From contig JAAYLO010000358.1 in NCBI GenBank assembly GCA_012521855.1, forward strand, positions 1 to 7,664: a DNA stretch of 7,664 nucleotides, written 5' to 3'. Every line of letters begins with the position of its first letter. Within the stretch, counting starts at the first letter, position 1. Below, piece by piece: positions 1 to 5,444 of this stretch. Made by a program: the position numbers and the translations under genes. Under the pieces are notes generated by a model that saw nothing but the letters and a program-made list of their open reading frames with translations, ran no database searches and was not told the DNA's origin. The stretch is from Halanaerobiaceae bacterium. GTDB taxonomy: Bacteria; Bacillota; Halanaerobiia; Halanaerobiales; DTU029.

Positions 1-1
1 C

Positions 2-118
2 GTTGAGACTGATTATATAAGAATAAATGAAATAGCTTTCTATTTTGACAAAAAATATAAAGCTGGAACCTTTGTCAATGGTGACTACTGGGTCCTGGGA
101 CCGGTTACCATTACCTGA
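2..118 (+). pseudogene. 5' in-frame remnant of the Ig-domain protein gene, ending at a TGA
   Basis: The frame used by the downstream 508-residue gene is also open from base 2 to 115 and reads as plausible protein, including the segment NGDYWVLGPVTIT. It then meets a TGA at 116-118 and resumes at once with FIPDFDGSNYGWEVNP. From memory, proteins with a segment like NGDYWVxGPVxI usually carry on directly into a stretch like xITPxF...GWxVNP, so both sides look like one ancestral protein. I infer that the TGA is a nonsense mutation or a base-call error and not a true gene end. The real start lies left of the window. TGA is a normal stop in this organism, since it ends dacF, spoVAC and spoVAD, so reassignment to tryptophan is unlikely. 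Confidence 0.6.
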
Positions 119-157
119 TTCATTCCTGATTTTGACGGGTCCAATTACGGCTGGGAA

Positions 158-1684
158 GTGAATCCTGTTGTCGAAGGCGGGCACGGGTTCCAGGCTGGTG
201 GAGGGGGTGGTGGCTTTGGTCCCTCATTGGTTCCCGAATTGCCATATAGGGCTGAAGGCACGCTTTCCATCGTAAAAACCACACCATTAGTAGGTTCAAC
301 CAGGCCCTGTCTCAAAACGGCAGAGGTACTGACAGTTGTTGAAGAGATTCCGCCGGGAAATGGCGCTGATGTCTTCCGCCCGCCTTATGCCGGTGATGAG
401 AAACCATATTACTATGTAGAGGATTTGAAAACAGAGTTGTTGCCCTCCTTATCACCATCTGCTACGGTGGAGCAGCATATGCCAACCTTGAAAGCCATCG
501 AGGAGCGTTTCAGGAAACTCCATCTGGATCATAAAAAAGGCGTTATGGGCAGGTCACTGCGCCCTTCTGAGCACCTGAAGGATTACCAGCCGGCAAATAC
601 ACAACTCTTTAATGATGCAGTCCTGCGTCTCATGATGAATGATCCCTTTGAAGAAAAACTTCCTGCCTTGATCCAGGTTGTTCAGGCCGGGATTGACAGG
701 ATCCACATAATTTATCTGGGGCAGACCTGGCCGGCTGGAGGAGGCCACCAGCCAGGCCACCGGATCCTGCCGGCTTTTGCTGCAGTCATGCTGGATCTCC
801 AGGATGCTAAAGAGAAACTACGGGAAGCGGAGTTTTTCCACGGGATGACCTGTTTTCATGTAGGAGAAAACACCGATGGTCTTACCCTCTGGGGGGTGGA
901 TGAACCGAGGTTGGAGGAACGTTACTGGAGTTATATAATTTACGAAGACGGGAACCGTTCAATCAAGGATCCCTATGGGTATATTGATGGCGGCAGGGCC
1001 TCTGACGACTCCTATCAACATATAACCGCCCAGGCGCATAAGGGGGAGATCCTTGCCACTTATCTGATGCCTGCACTTAAGGAGGCCTGGAATCTGGAGG
1101 AATGGCGTATGATCACCAATTATGTGGACAGATGGGTGTATTTCGGGAAATGGACCATGCCGGATCCATACGCTCCCTATGACAAGAATCCTGAGAATTA
1201 TGGGATTACTTACGGTCCCCATAAGGATACAGGAATCCCCATTGAAGGAGAGGGAAGGTTCCCGGGATATCATGGTACCCTCCGGGATGACGGCCAATAC
1301 AAGAGCAGATTTGTCGCGGCTTTATGGGATGAATACCGGACAAAAATTGACGGTGCTGAAAGTGAACCTCCCTTTGCCGCGATCATCAATAACCTGGAAG
1401 GGGAAACAGTCTCCGGAACCATTGAATTGCTTGCCTCCGCCTATGGGATACACGGGGTTAAGACTGTACAATTCAGGGTAGACGGCCGGAATATCGGCGG
1501 GCCGGCCCCGCGCAAAGAAGCGGAGCCTATTGATCTTCAATTAAACAAGGGAAACCTGCCTTACCAGGTATTCTGGGACACAACACAGGTGGTAAACGGC
1601 GAACACCGGTTGACCGTTGTCGCCACCGATAACAGGAACAATGAATATGAATCAATAGCTGTAACAGTTTATGTTCAGAATTAA
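158..1684 (+). CDS. Uncharacterised protein with C-terminal bacterial Ig-like domain (5' part broken off by a stop codon)
   Basis: I do not recognise a function. From GTG 158 the product has 508 residues: a Gly-rich stretch near residues 8-21, a long central region (about 120-395) rich in aromatic and acidic residues that looks largely helical, and a C-terminal domain at about 404-508. The C-terminal domain has the pattern of bacterial Ig-like (Big_7-type) domains: V-S-G-T, then GVKTVQFRVDG, then WDTT, then NGEHRLTVVATD, with a closing VTVYVQN strand. Such domains usually sit on secreted or surface proteins, often polysaccharide-active ones; an enzyme role here is speculation. The GTG start has no convincing ribosome binding site, and coding-like sequence continues upstream of a TGA, so 158 is probably not the original start. 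Two sampled 60-base lines run about 50-53% G+C against 32-43% in dacF and sigF, so a separate origin is possible. No clear terminator follows it. Confidence 0.6.
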   Translation: MNPVVEGGHGFQAGGGGGGFGPSLVPELPYRAEGTLSIVKTTPLVGSTRPCLKTAEVLTVVEEIPPGNGADVFRPPYAGDEKPYYYVEDLKTELLPSLSPSATVEQHMPTLKAIEERFRKLHLDHKKGVMGRSLRPSEHLKDYQPANTQLFNDAVLRLMMNDPFEEKLPALIQVVQAGIDRIHIIYLGQTWPAGGGHQPGHRILPAFAAVMLDLQDAKEKLREAEFFHGMTCFHVGENTDGLTLWGVDEPRLEERYWSYIIYEDGNRSIKDPYGYIDGGRASDDSYQHITAQAHKGEILATYLMPALKEAWNLEEWRMITNYVDRWVYFGKWTMPDPYAPYDKNPENYGITYGPHKDTGIPIEGEGRFPGYHGTLRDDGQYKSRFVAALWDEYRTKIDGAESEPPFAAIINNLEGETVSGTIELLASAYGIHGVKTVQFRVDGRNIGGPAPRKEAEPIDLQLNKGNLPYQVFWDTTQVVNGEHRLTVVATDNRNNEYESIAVTVYVQN

Positions 1685-1707
1685 AATAAAGAAAGTTTAA
1701 AAAGATA

Positions 1708-1773
1708 GAAAACCTCCTGCATATTCTGTGCTATTTATTAATAAATATTAATAGTACGGGAAAGGGGGTTTTT
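1708..1773 (+). promoter_or_regulatory. Inverted repeat in the dacF leader that could sequester its ribosome binding site
   Basis: Bases 1709-1718 (AAAACCTCCT) can pair with 1763-1772 (AGGGGGTTTT): ten pairs including one G-U, plus an outer G-U at 1708/1773. The 3' arm contains the dacF ribosome binding site. A perfect 16-base palindrome, TATTTATTAATAAATA (1732-1747), lies inside the loop. If transcripts begin left of 1708, this fold would hide the binding site. If the dacF promoter lies inside the gap, the left arm is not transcribed and the repeat has no such role. The pairing is seen in the sequence; the function is inferred. Confidence 0.3.
1761..1768 (+). promoter_or_regulatory. Ribosome binding site of dacF
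   Basis: AAAGGGGG lies seven bases before ATG 1776 and fixes this start. No better-placed site exists for later in-frame starts. Confidence 0.7.
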
Positions 1774-1775
1774 CT

Positions 1776-2987
1776 ATGTATGGAAAGACAGGGCCTGGAA
1801 CAGTATCATATGAGAGAGCATTTTTTCGAAGGGTGATTCTGTCTTTATTATTTTTTATCCTGATTACAACTGTAATAAGTGCTGAAGAGTTCGAACTTAG
1901 TTCAAAGTCAGCCATCCTGATGGAATATGAGACCGGTGAGATATTGTATAAAAAAGAACCCGATCTGGAATTACCGCCAGCCAGTATGAGTAAGATTATG
2001 ACCATGCTTCTGGTCATGGAAGCCATTGCTGAAGGGAAAGCAAAACTGGATGACAAACTGGTGGTGAGTGAATATGCAGCCAGTATGGGCGGTTCACAGA
2101 TCTGGCTGGAGCCCGGTGAGGAGATGTCGCTGGAAGATATGATGAAGGCCATTGCAATCGTATCAGCAAATGATGCCTGTGTGGCTGTAGCAGAATATCT
2201 TTATGGTACGGAGGAGCTCTTTGTAAAGAGGATGTATGAGAGGGCCAGGGAACTGGGCCTGAAAAACACTTATTTTTATAATACAAATGGTTTACCTCCT
2301 GATAATCCTGACGTTCAGGGGAACTATTCCAGTGCTTATGACCTGGCAGTCATGGCCAGGGAATTGATAAAACACAGGAAGGTATTGGAATGGACTTCAA
2401 CCTGGCAGGATTATTTACGGGATGGAAAATCTGTCTTAAATAATACAAACCGCCTGGTCCGTTTTTATAATGGTGCAGATGGTTTAAAAACCGGTTACAC
2501 AGAGGAAGCCAGATATGGTGTTACAGCAACAGCTGAGAGGAATGGTGTCCGCTTTATCTCTGTGGTAATGGGTAATGACAATTCACAGGACCGTTTTGAA
2601 GAAGCCGGTAAATTGCTGTCATATGGTTTTGGCCTTTTTCAGGGCCTGAAAATAGCCAGTGAAGGTGAACTTGTTGAGACAATAAAGATTCCCAATGGAA
2701 AGGAAGAGGAGGCCAGGGCCTTAATAGAAAATGAGCTAATAATACCTGTCCGGAGGGACAGGAAAGATGAGGTCAGTAAAGTCATAGAACTTGACGACAG
2801 GATTAAGGCTCCGAAAAAGAAGGGTGAAAAAATTGGAACAATGAAAATCTACAGGGGGAATCTCCTGATAAAAGAAGTTGATATTGTCATAGACAGGGAT
2901 GTGGAAAAGGCCTCATTTTTCAAGATTTTCGCAAGGATAATCAGCTACCAGATAAATAGTATTACAGGATTATACCAGAAGGACTGA
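1776..2987 (+). CDS. dacF: D-alanyl-D-alanine carboxypeptidase, sporulation type (DacF)
   Basis: This is a 403-residue penicillin-binding protein of the serine D,D-carboxypeptidase (peptidase S11) family, which removes the terminal D-Ala from peptidoglycan stem peptides and so limits cross-linking. All three active-site motifs are present: SxxK as S70-M-S-K73, SxN as S130-A-N132, and KTG at 238-240. Residues 19-35 form a hydrophobic signal peptide, with likely cleavage after I-S-A at 36. A C-terminal beta-rich domain spans about 290-375, and an aromatic amphipathic tail (380-400) should hold the enzyme on the outer face of the membrane. Length is normal for the family. The name DacF rather than DacA or DacB rests on position, directly before spoIIAA as in Bacillus subtilis, where DacF acts in the forespore on spore cortex precursor. 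The gene has its own terminator at 3001-3041, so most transcripts should stop before spoIIAA. Confidence 0.9.
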   Translation: MYGKTGPGTVSYERAFFRRVILSLLFFILITTVISAEEFELSSKSAILMEYETGEILYKKEPDLELPPASMSKIMTMLLVMEAIAEGKAKLDDKLVVSEYAASMGGSQIWLEPGEEMSLEDMMKAIAIVSANDACVAVAEYLYGTEELFVKRMYERARELGLKNTYFYNTNGLPPDNPDVQGNYSSAYDLAVMARELIKHRKVLEWTSTWQDYLRDGKSVLNNTNRLVRFYNGADGLKTGYTEEARYGVTATAERNGVRFISVVMGNDNSQDRFEEAGKLLSYGFGLFQGLKIASEGELVETIKIPNGKEEEARALIENELIIPVRRDRKDEVSKVIELDDRIKAPKKKGEKIGTMKIYRGNLLIKEVDIVIDRDVEKASFFKIFARIISYQINSITGLYQKD

Positions 2988-3000
2988 AGAAAATAATGAT

Positions 3001-3041
3001 AAATCTTGCCAAAATAAGTAATTATTGAGGCAGGATTTTTT
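3001..3041 (+). terminator. Intrinsic terminator after dacF
   Basis: AAATCTTGCC (3001-3010) pairs with GGCAGGATTT (3029-3038), ten pairs with one T-G wobble. The loop holds a further five A-T pairs (3013-3017 with 3022-3026), and the arm runs into a T-tract at 3036-3041. It lies 13 bases after the dacF stop. Its 3' arm and T-tract also form the -35 region of the spoIIA promoter. Confidence 0.7.
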
Positions 3042-3058
3042 ATTTATATATAGAATTA
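3030..3058 (+). promoter_or_regulatory. Sigma-H-type promoter of the spoIIA operon
   Basis: GCAGGATTT (3030-3038) matches the sigma-H -35 consensus RnAGGAwww in every defined position. After an 11-base spacer, ATAGAATTA (3050-3058) matches the -10 consensus RnnGAATww in full. Transcription should begin near 3063-3066, leaving a leader of about 30 bases before spoIIAA. In B. subtilis spoIIA is driven by sigma-H RNA polymerase activated by Spo0A~P, so this promoter is where it is expected. I see no convincing Spo0A box beside it. The consensus is quoted from memory. Confidence 0.75.
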
Positions 3059-3080
3059 TAATACTAAACAAAAAAGAGAA

Positions 3081-3087
3081 AAGGAGG
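3081..3087 (+). promoter_or_regulatory. Ribosome binding site of spoIIAA
   Basis: AAGGAGG lies six bases before ATG 3094. It decides this start over an in-frame ATG at 3025, which would add 23 residues, has no binding site, and lies inside the terminator and promoter region. Confidence 0.85.
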
Positions 3088-3093
3088 AAAGAT

Positions 3094-3447
3094 ATGGATA
3101 TATCTACAGATCTGGTCGGGAATGTACTCATTGCCAGAATAAGAGGAGAACTGGATATTTCTACAGTTCCTCTTTTTAAAAAAAGGATTGTCAGTAAAAC
3201 AGAAGACGGCAATGTAAAGAATCTGGTTTTAAATCTAAAAGGGGTGACTTTTATAGATAGTTCAGGATTAGGTGCTATTCTGGGAAGATACAGGAGCCTG
3301 CAGAAAAAAGACGGCAGGGTTTTACTGGTGGGTCTGGTACCACAGGTGAAAAAGATACTGACAATGGCCGGTGTTCTGACCGTAATGAATGAATATAAGA
3401 GTGAAGAATCAGCATTACGGGACATACATGAAGGGAGGATTGCATAA
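3094..3447 (+). CDS. spoIIAA: Anti-sigma F factor antagonist (SpoIIAA)
   Basis: This is a 117-residue STAS-domain protein. In its unphosphorylated form it binds SpoIIAB and frees sigma-F in the forespore; SpoIIAB inactivates it by phosphorylating one serine, and the SpoIIE phosphatase restores it. The diagnostic segment FIDSSGLGAILGRY lies at residues 53-66. Ser56 corresponds to the phosphorylated Ser58 of the B. subtilis protein by alignment of the DSSG motif. Length equals that of the family (about 117). The start at ATG 3094 is set by an AAGGAGG site. The stop codon overlaps the spoIIAB start by one base (TAATG), so the two are probably translationally coupled and made in balanced amounts, which the partner-switching mechanism needs. 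Assignment to SpoIIAA rather than a sigma-B-type antagonist such as RsbV is secure from the neighbours. Confidence 0.95.
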   Translation: MDISTDLVGNVLIARIRGELDISTVPLFKKRIVSKTEDGNVKNLVLNLKGVTFIDSSGLGAILGRYRSLQKKDGRVLLVGLVPQVKKILTMAGVLTVMNEYKSEESALRDIHEGRIA

Positions 3448-3893
3448 TGGAAAATTATGCACACTTGACAATGTTAAGCAAGAGTAATAATGTTGGACTG
3501 GCCAGATTGTCTGCTGCTTCATTTGCCTCTGAACTGGATTTTACCCTGAATGAGCTGGAGGAGATAAAGGTCGCTATTTCTGAGGCAGTGACAAACTGTA
3601 TCATTCATGCTTATCCCCTGGAGGAGGGCTTAATAGAGATAGAATTAAAGATAGAGGGCAATTCTTTTTTGATGACAGTAAAGGACAGTGGTGTAGGTAT
3701 TGAGGATATTGAAGCGGTATTGCAGCCTGCCTACTCTACAAAAGATGAACATATGGGATTGGGACTGGCTTTTATTGATTCATTCATGGACAAGTTTGAG
3801 ATAAGTTCAGAACTAAATAAAGGTACAGTGCTGAAAATGGTTAAAATACCAGAAAAGATCAAGAAGAAAAACATGGGCAATGTAGTAAAATAG
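3447..3893 (+). CDS. spoIIAB: Anti-sigma F factor and serine kinase (SpoIIAB)
   Basis: This is a 148-residue GHKL-fold ATPase. With ATP it holds sigma-F inactive; it also phosphorylates SpoIIAA. The N-box SEAVTNCIIHAY carries the expected Glu46 and Asn50. The ADP-binding loop is DSGVGI (80-85) with Asp80, and the second glycine loop is MGLGLAF (103-109). Arg20, the residue contacting both sigma-F and SpoIIAA in the Bacillus proteins, is conserved at the same number. One oddity is the ATP lid: between TK (98-99) and FMD (113-115) it is two residues shorter than in B. subtilis and lacks the E-R-S before the glycine loop, reading KDEHMGLGL. From memory, some Peptococcaceae and Moorella SpoIIABs have a similar short form, so this is probably a lineage variant and not a defect. 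A GGGAGG site at 3433-3438 sits eight bases before the start, inside the end of spoIIAA. Confidence 0.95.
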   Translation: MENYAHLTMLSKSNNVGLARLSAASFASELDFTLNELEEIKVAISEAVTNCIIHAYPLEEGLIEIELKIEGNSFLMTVKDSGVGIEDIEAVLQPAYSTKDEHMGLGLAFIDSFMDKFEISSELNKGTVLKMVKIPEKIKKKNMGNVVK

Positions 3894-3906
3894 GGTGGGT
3901 GGAAAA

Positions 3907-4671
3907 ATGGAATATAGCGGGATAAAGCTTCCAGACCTGGAGTTGTTGAGTGATGAAGAGACAAACAGGTATATAAAACTGGCCCAGGAAGGAGATGAAA
4001 GTTCCCTTGACAAGCTTGTAGAACATAATCTGCGGCTTGTCCTGAAGATATCATGCCGTTTTAAAAACCTGGGATTTGAACTGGAAGACCTTTTTCAGGT
4101 TGGAGTTATTGGACTCATCAAGGCTGCTAAGGCTTTTGATATCCAGAGAGGTGTGAAGTTTTCTACCTATGCAGTATCAAAAATAATAGGTGAGATAAGA
4201 CTGTATATAAGGGATGATGGAATTATAAAAGTAAGCAGGTCTATAAAAAATATGGCCAGTATTGTGAGGAAAAAAGAAGAAGAATTGAAATCTATTTTGA
4301 AGCGTCCGCCTTCAATAAGTGAATTATCAGCTGCTACAGAGCTGACAAAAGAAGATATTGTAATGGCTCTGGAAGCACAAAGAGTACCTTCCTCTATTTA
4401 TCAGAAGGTAAGCAATGATAATGAAAAAAACAATACTTATCTGCTTGATTTTCTGAGTAATGAAAAAAATAAAGAGGATATTGATTCATTTGATAAACTG
4501 GAATTGATTGAGCTTATCCGTAGTCTGGAGCCCAGATCCAGAAAGATTATTTTCATGAGGTATTTTGAAGACAAAACCCAGCAGGAGGTTGCAGAAGAGA
4601 TCGGTGTATCACAGGTACAGGTTTCCAGATTGGAGAAGAGGATATTGCGTGAGTTAAGGGAAAGCCTTTAA
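3907..4671 (+). CDS. sigF: RNA polymerase sigma-F factor, forespore-specific (SigF/SpoIIAC)
   Basis: This is a 254-residue sigma-70 family factor, close to the usual 255. Region 2.1-2.2 is visible as LVEHNLRLVLKI and FELEDLFQVGVIGLIKAAKAFD. Regions 2.3-2.4 and 3.0 span KFSTYAV...IIGEI...IRDDG...KVSRS. Region 4.2 with its helix-turn-helix is QQEVAEEIGVSQVQVSRLEKRIL near the C-terminus. It directs the first forespore-specific transcription once released from SpoIIAB. Position as third gene of the cluster separates it from the similar sigma-G. The start is ATG 3907, with GGTGGGTGG just upstream; an in-frame GTG at 3895 would add four residues and has no binding site. The gap after spoIIAB is 13 bases. 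One oddity is that region 2.3 reads STYAVSKIIGEI where Bacillus sigma-F has STYAVPMIIGEI, losing a usual proline. A strong terminator follows. Confidence 0.95.
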   Translation: MEYSGIKLPDLELLSDEETNRYIKLAQEGDESSLDKLVEHNLRLVLKISCRFKNLGFELEDLFQVGVIGLIKAAKAFDIQRGVKFSTYAVSKIIGEIRLYIRDDGIIKVSRSIKNMASIVRKKEEELKSILKRPPSISELSAATELTKEDIVMALEAQRVPSSIYQKVSNDNEKNNTYLLDFLSNEKNKEDIDSFDKLELIELIRSLEPRSRKIIFMRYFEDKTQQEVAEEIGVSQVQVSRLEKRILRELRESL

Positions 4672-4727
4672 GTAAAAATGTCGGAATATTATGAAAAATA
4701 TCTAAATCTTTATAATAATGCTGCCAG

Positions 4728-4749
4728 CCAGGGAAAACCCTGGTTTTTT
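4728..4749 (+). terminator. Intrinsic terminator after sigF
   Basis: CCAGGG (4728-4733), loop AAAA, and CCCTGG (4738-4743) form a six-pair stem that a G-T and an A-T pair can extend, followed by six T at 4744-4749. It ends the spoIIA operon and separates it from spoVA. Confidence 0.9.
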
Positions 4750-4780
4750 GTGTTAATAGAATATAATGAAAGCATTATTT

Positions 4781-4801
4781 CTTCCTGATGGGAAGTTTTT
4801 T
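4781..4801 (+). terminator. Second, weaker terminator-like hairpin before the spoVA promoter
   Basis: CTTCC (4781-4785), loop TGATG, and GGAAG (4791-4795) form a five-pair stem followed by six T (4796-4801). It could catch read-through from sigF. The stem is short, so this could be chance. Confidence 0.35.
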
Positions 4802-4802
4802 C

Positions 4803-4832
4803 GTATAGAAAATGGCTTTTAGATTAATACTA
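4803..4832 (+). promoter_or_regulatory. Sigma-G-type promoter of the spoVA operon
   Basis: GTATA (4803-4807) fits the sigma-F/sigma-G -35 motif. After 18 bases, AATACTA (4826-4832) fits the sigma-G -10 motif CATwhTA at six of seven positions. The -10 element ends 17 bases before the first start codon, so the leader would be very short. B. subtilis spoVA is a known sigma-G operon. The GG pair typical of a sigma-F -10 element is not at the right distance, which favours sigma-G. Motifs are quoted from memory. Confidence 0.65.
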
Positions 4833-4838
4833 AAAAAT

Positions 4839-4846
4839 GAGGTGAT
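4839..4846 (+). promoter_or_regulatory. Ribosome binding site of the 40-codon ORF
   Basis: GAGGTGAT is an uninterrupted eight-base match to the 16S rRNA 3' end and lies three bases before ATG 4850. Its core GAGG is seven bases from the start. This is one of the best binding sites in the window and the main support for the small gene. Confidence 0.8.
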
Positions 4847-4849
4847 TTC

Positions 4850-4972
4850 ATGGAGAAATATATAAATAAATATCTGTTAATAGGTGTTATAATCGCTTTA
4901 CTTATTATAGCCTGTTTTTTCCTCCTGCCCGGTACCGGCAGTCAATTACCGACAGATGCCTTCAAAATATAG
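4850..4972 (+). CDS. Small single-span membrane protein, first gene of the spoVA operon
   Basis: I do not recognise this 40-residue protein. It has a short charged N-terminus (MEKYINK), a strongly hydrophobic segment at about residues 9-26 and a short polar tail, PGTGSQLPTDAFKI. Residues 19-22 (IIAC) fit a loose lipobox, so it could be a tiny lipoprotein, though the residues after Cys22 stay hydrophobic and favour a simple membrane span. It is the first ORF after the sigma-G-type promoter, has an excellent ribosome binding site, and ends 13 bases before spoVAC. It lies between sigF and spoVAC, exactly where spoVAA and spoVAB sit in B. subtilis, but is far too short to be either. By position I infer a forespore inner-membrane protein made with the SpoVA channel. 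It could instead be a leader peptide that tunes spoVAC translation. Confidence 0.7.
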   Translation: MEKYINKYLLIGVIIALLIIACFFLLPGTGSQLPTDAFKI

Positions 4973-4985
4973 GAAAGGGGTTTCA

Positions 4986-5438
4986 ATGAAAAACATTAAC
5001 AAGACGAAAGATGAATATAAAGAGATTGTAAAAAATGAACAGCCCGTTGTTGAAAAGGGAAGGAATGTTTTAAGGGCATTTCTGGTAGGCGGGGGTATTT
5101 GTCTGTTTGGCCAGATTCTATGGGATTTATATCTTTATCTTTTTGATTTGAGCAAACAGGATGCCGGAACTCTGGCTACAATAACCATGATCTTTCTGGG
5201 CGGGCTCTTGACCGGCCTTGACATTTATGATGAACTGGGTCAGTTTGCTGGAGCCGGTTCACTGGTTCCGGTGACTGGTTTTGCCAATTCCATGGTGTCT
5301 CCAGCCCTGGAATACAAGCAGGAGGGTTTTATCATGGGTATTGGTGCTAATCTTTTTTCCATTGCAGGTCCTGTTTTGACATATGGAATGGTATCAGCAT
5401 TTATTATTGGCGCCCTGAAGAATATATTTGGCGGGTGA
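4986..5438 (+). CDS. spoVAC: SpoVAC, subunit of the spore SpoVA dipicolinic acid channel
   Basis: This 150-residue integral membrane protein belongs to the SpoVAC/SpoVAE family. The SpoVA complex lies in the spore inner membrane, takes up calcium dipicolinate into the forespore and lets it out during germination; B. subtilis SpoVAC has been reported to act as a mechanosensitive channel. After a polar N-terminus (1-28), hydrophobic segments lie at about 31-53, 61-79, 88-104 and 115-146. The family signature is LTGLDIYDELGQFAGAGSLVPVTGF (75-99). ATG 4986 is chosen because AGGAAAGGGG lies just upstream; an in-frame ATG at 4956 would add ten residues, overlap the small upstream gene and has no binding site. 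The gene ends six bases before the spoVAD start, so the two are in one operon. Length matches the family. Confidence 0.95.
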   Translation: MKNINKTKDEYKEIVKNEQPVVEKGRNVLRAFLVGGGICLFGQILWDLYLYLFDLSKQDAGTLATITMIFLGGLLTGLDIYDELGQFAGAGSLVPVTGFANSMVSPALEYKQEGFIMGIGANLFSIAGPVLTYGMVSAFIIGALKNIFGG

Positions 5439-5444
5439 TCAGCC

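Noticed and set aside
116..160. TGA at 116 as a selenocysteine codon
   Set aside because: I see no clear stem-loop with a suitable apical loop just downstream, and the family is not a known selenoprotein.
959..1297. Minus-strand open frames across the Ig-domain gene
   Set aside because: They overlap strong plus-strand coding sequence, have no recognisable domains and no ribosome binding sites.
1719..1750. Sigma-F/sigma-G promoter for dacF (GCATA at 1719, AATATTA at 1744)
   Set aside because: The 20-base spacer is too long and other spacings give poor -10 matches. dacF probably has a forespore promoter, but I cannot locate it with confidence.
2928..2934. Spo0A box (TTCGCAA, reverse of TTGCGAA) upstream of spoIIA
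   Set aside because: It matches the TGnCGAA consensus at only six of seven positions, lies inside dacF about 100 bases from the -35 element, and stands alone, so chance is likely.
3025..3093. Longer N-terminus for SpoIIAA
   Set aside because: The extra 23 codons lie in the terminator and promoter and have no ribosome binding site; ATG 3094 has AAGGAGG and gives the family length.
4678..4788. 36-codon ORF (MSEYYEKY...) after sigF
   Set aside because: It has no ribosome binding site and reads straight through the strong sigF terminator, so it is most likely chance.
4728..4801. Riboswitch between sigF and spoVA
   Set aside because: Only two simple hairpins with T-tracts are present, with no conserved aptamer-like core, and the promoter lies after them.
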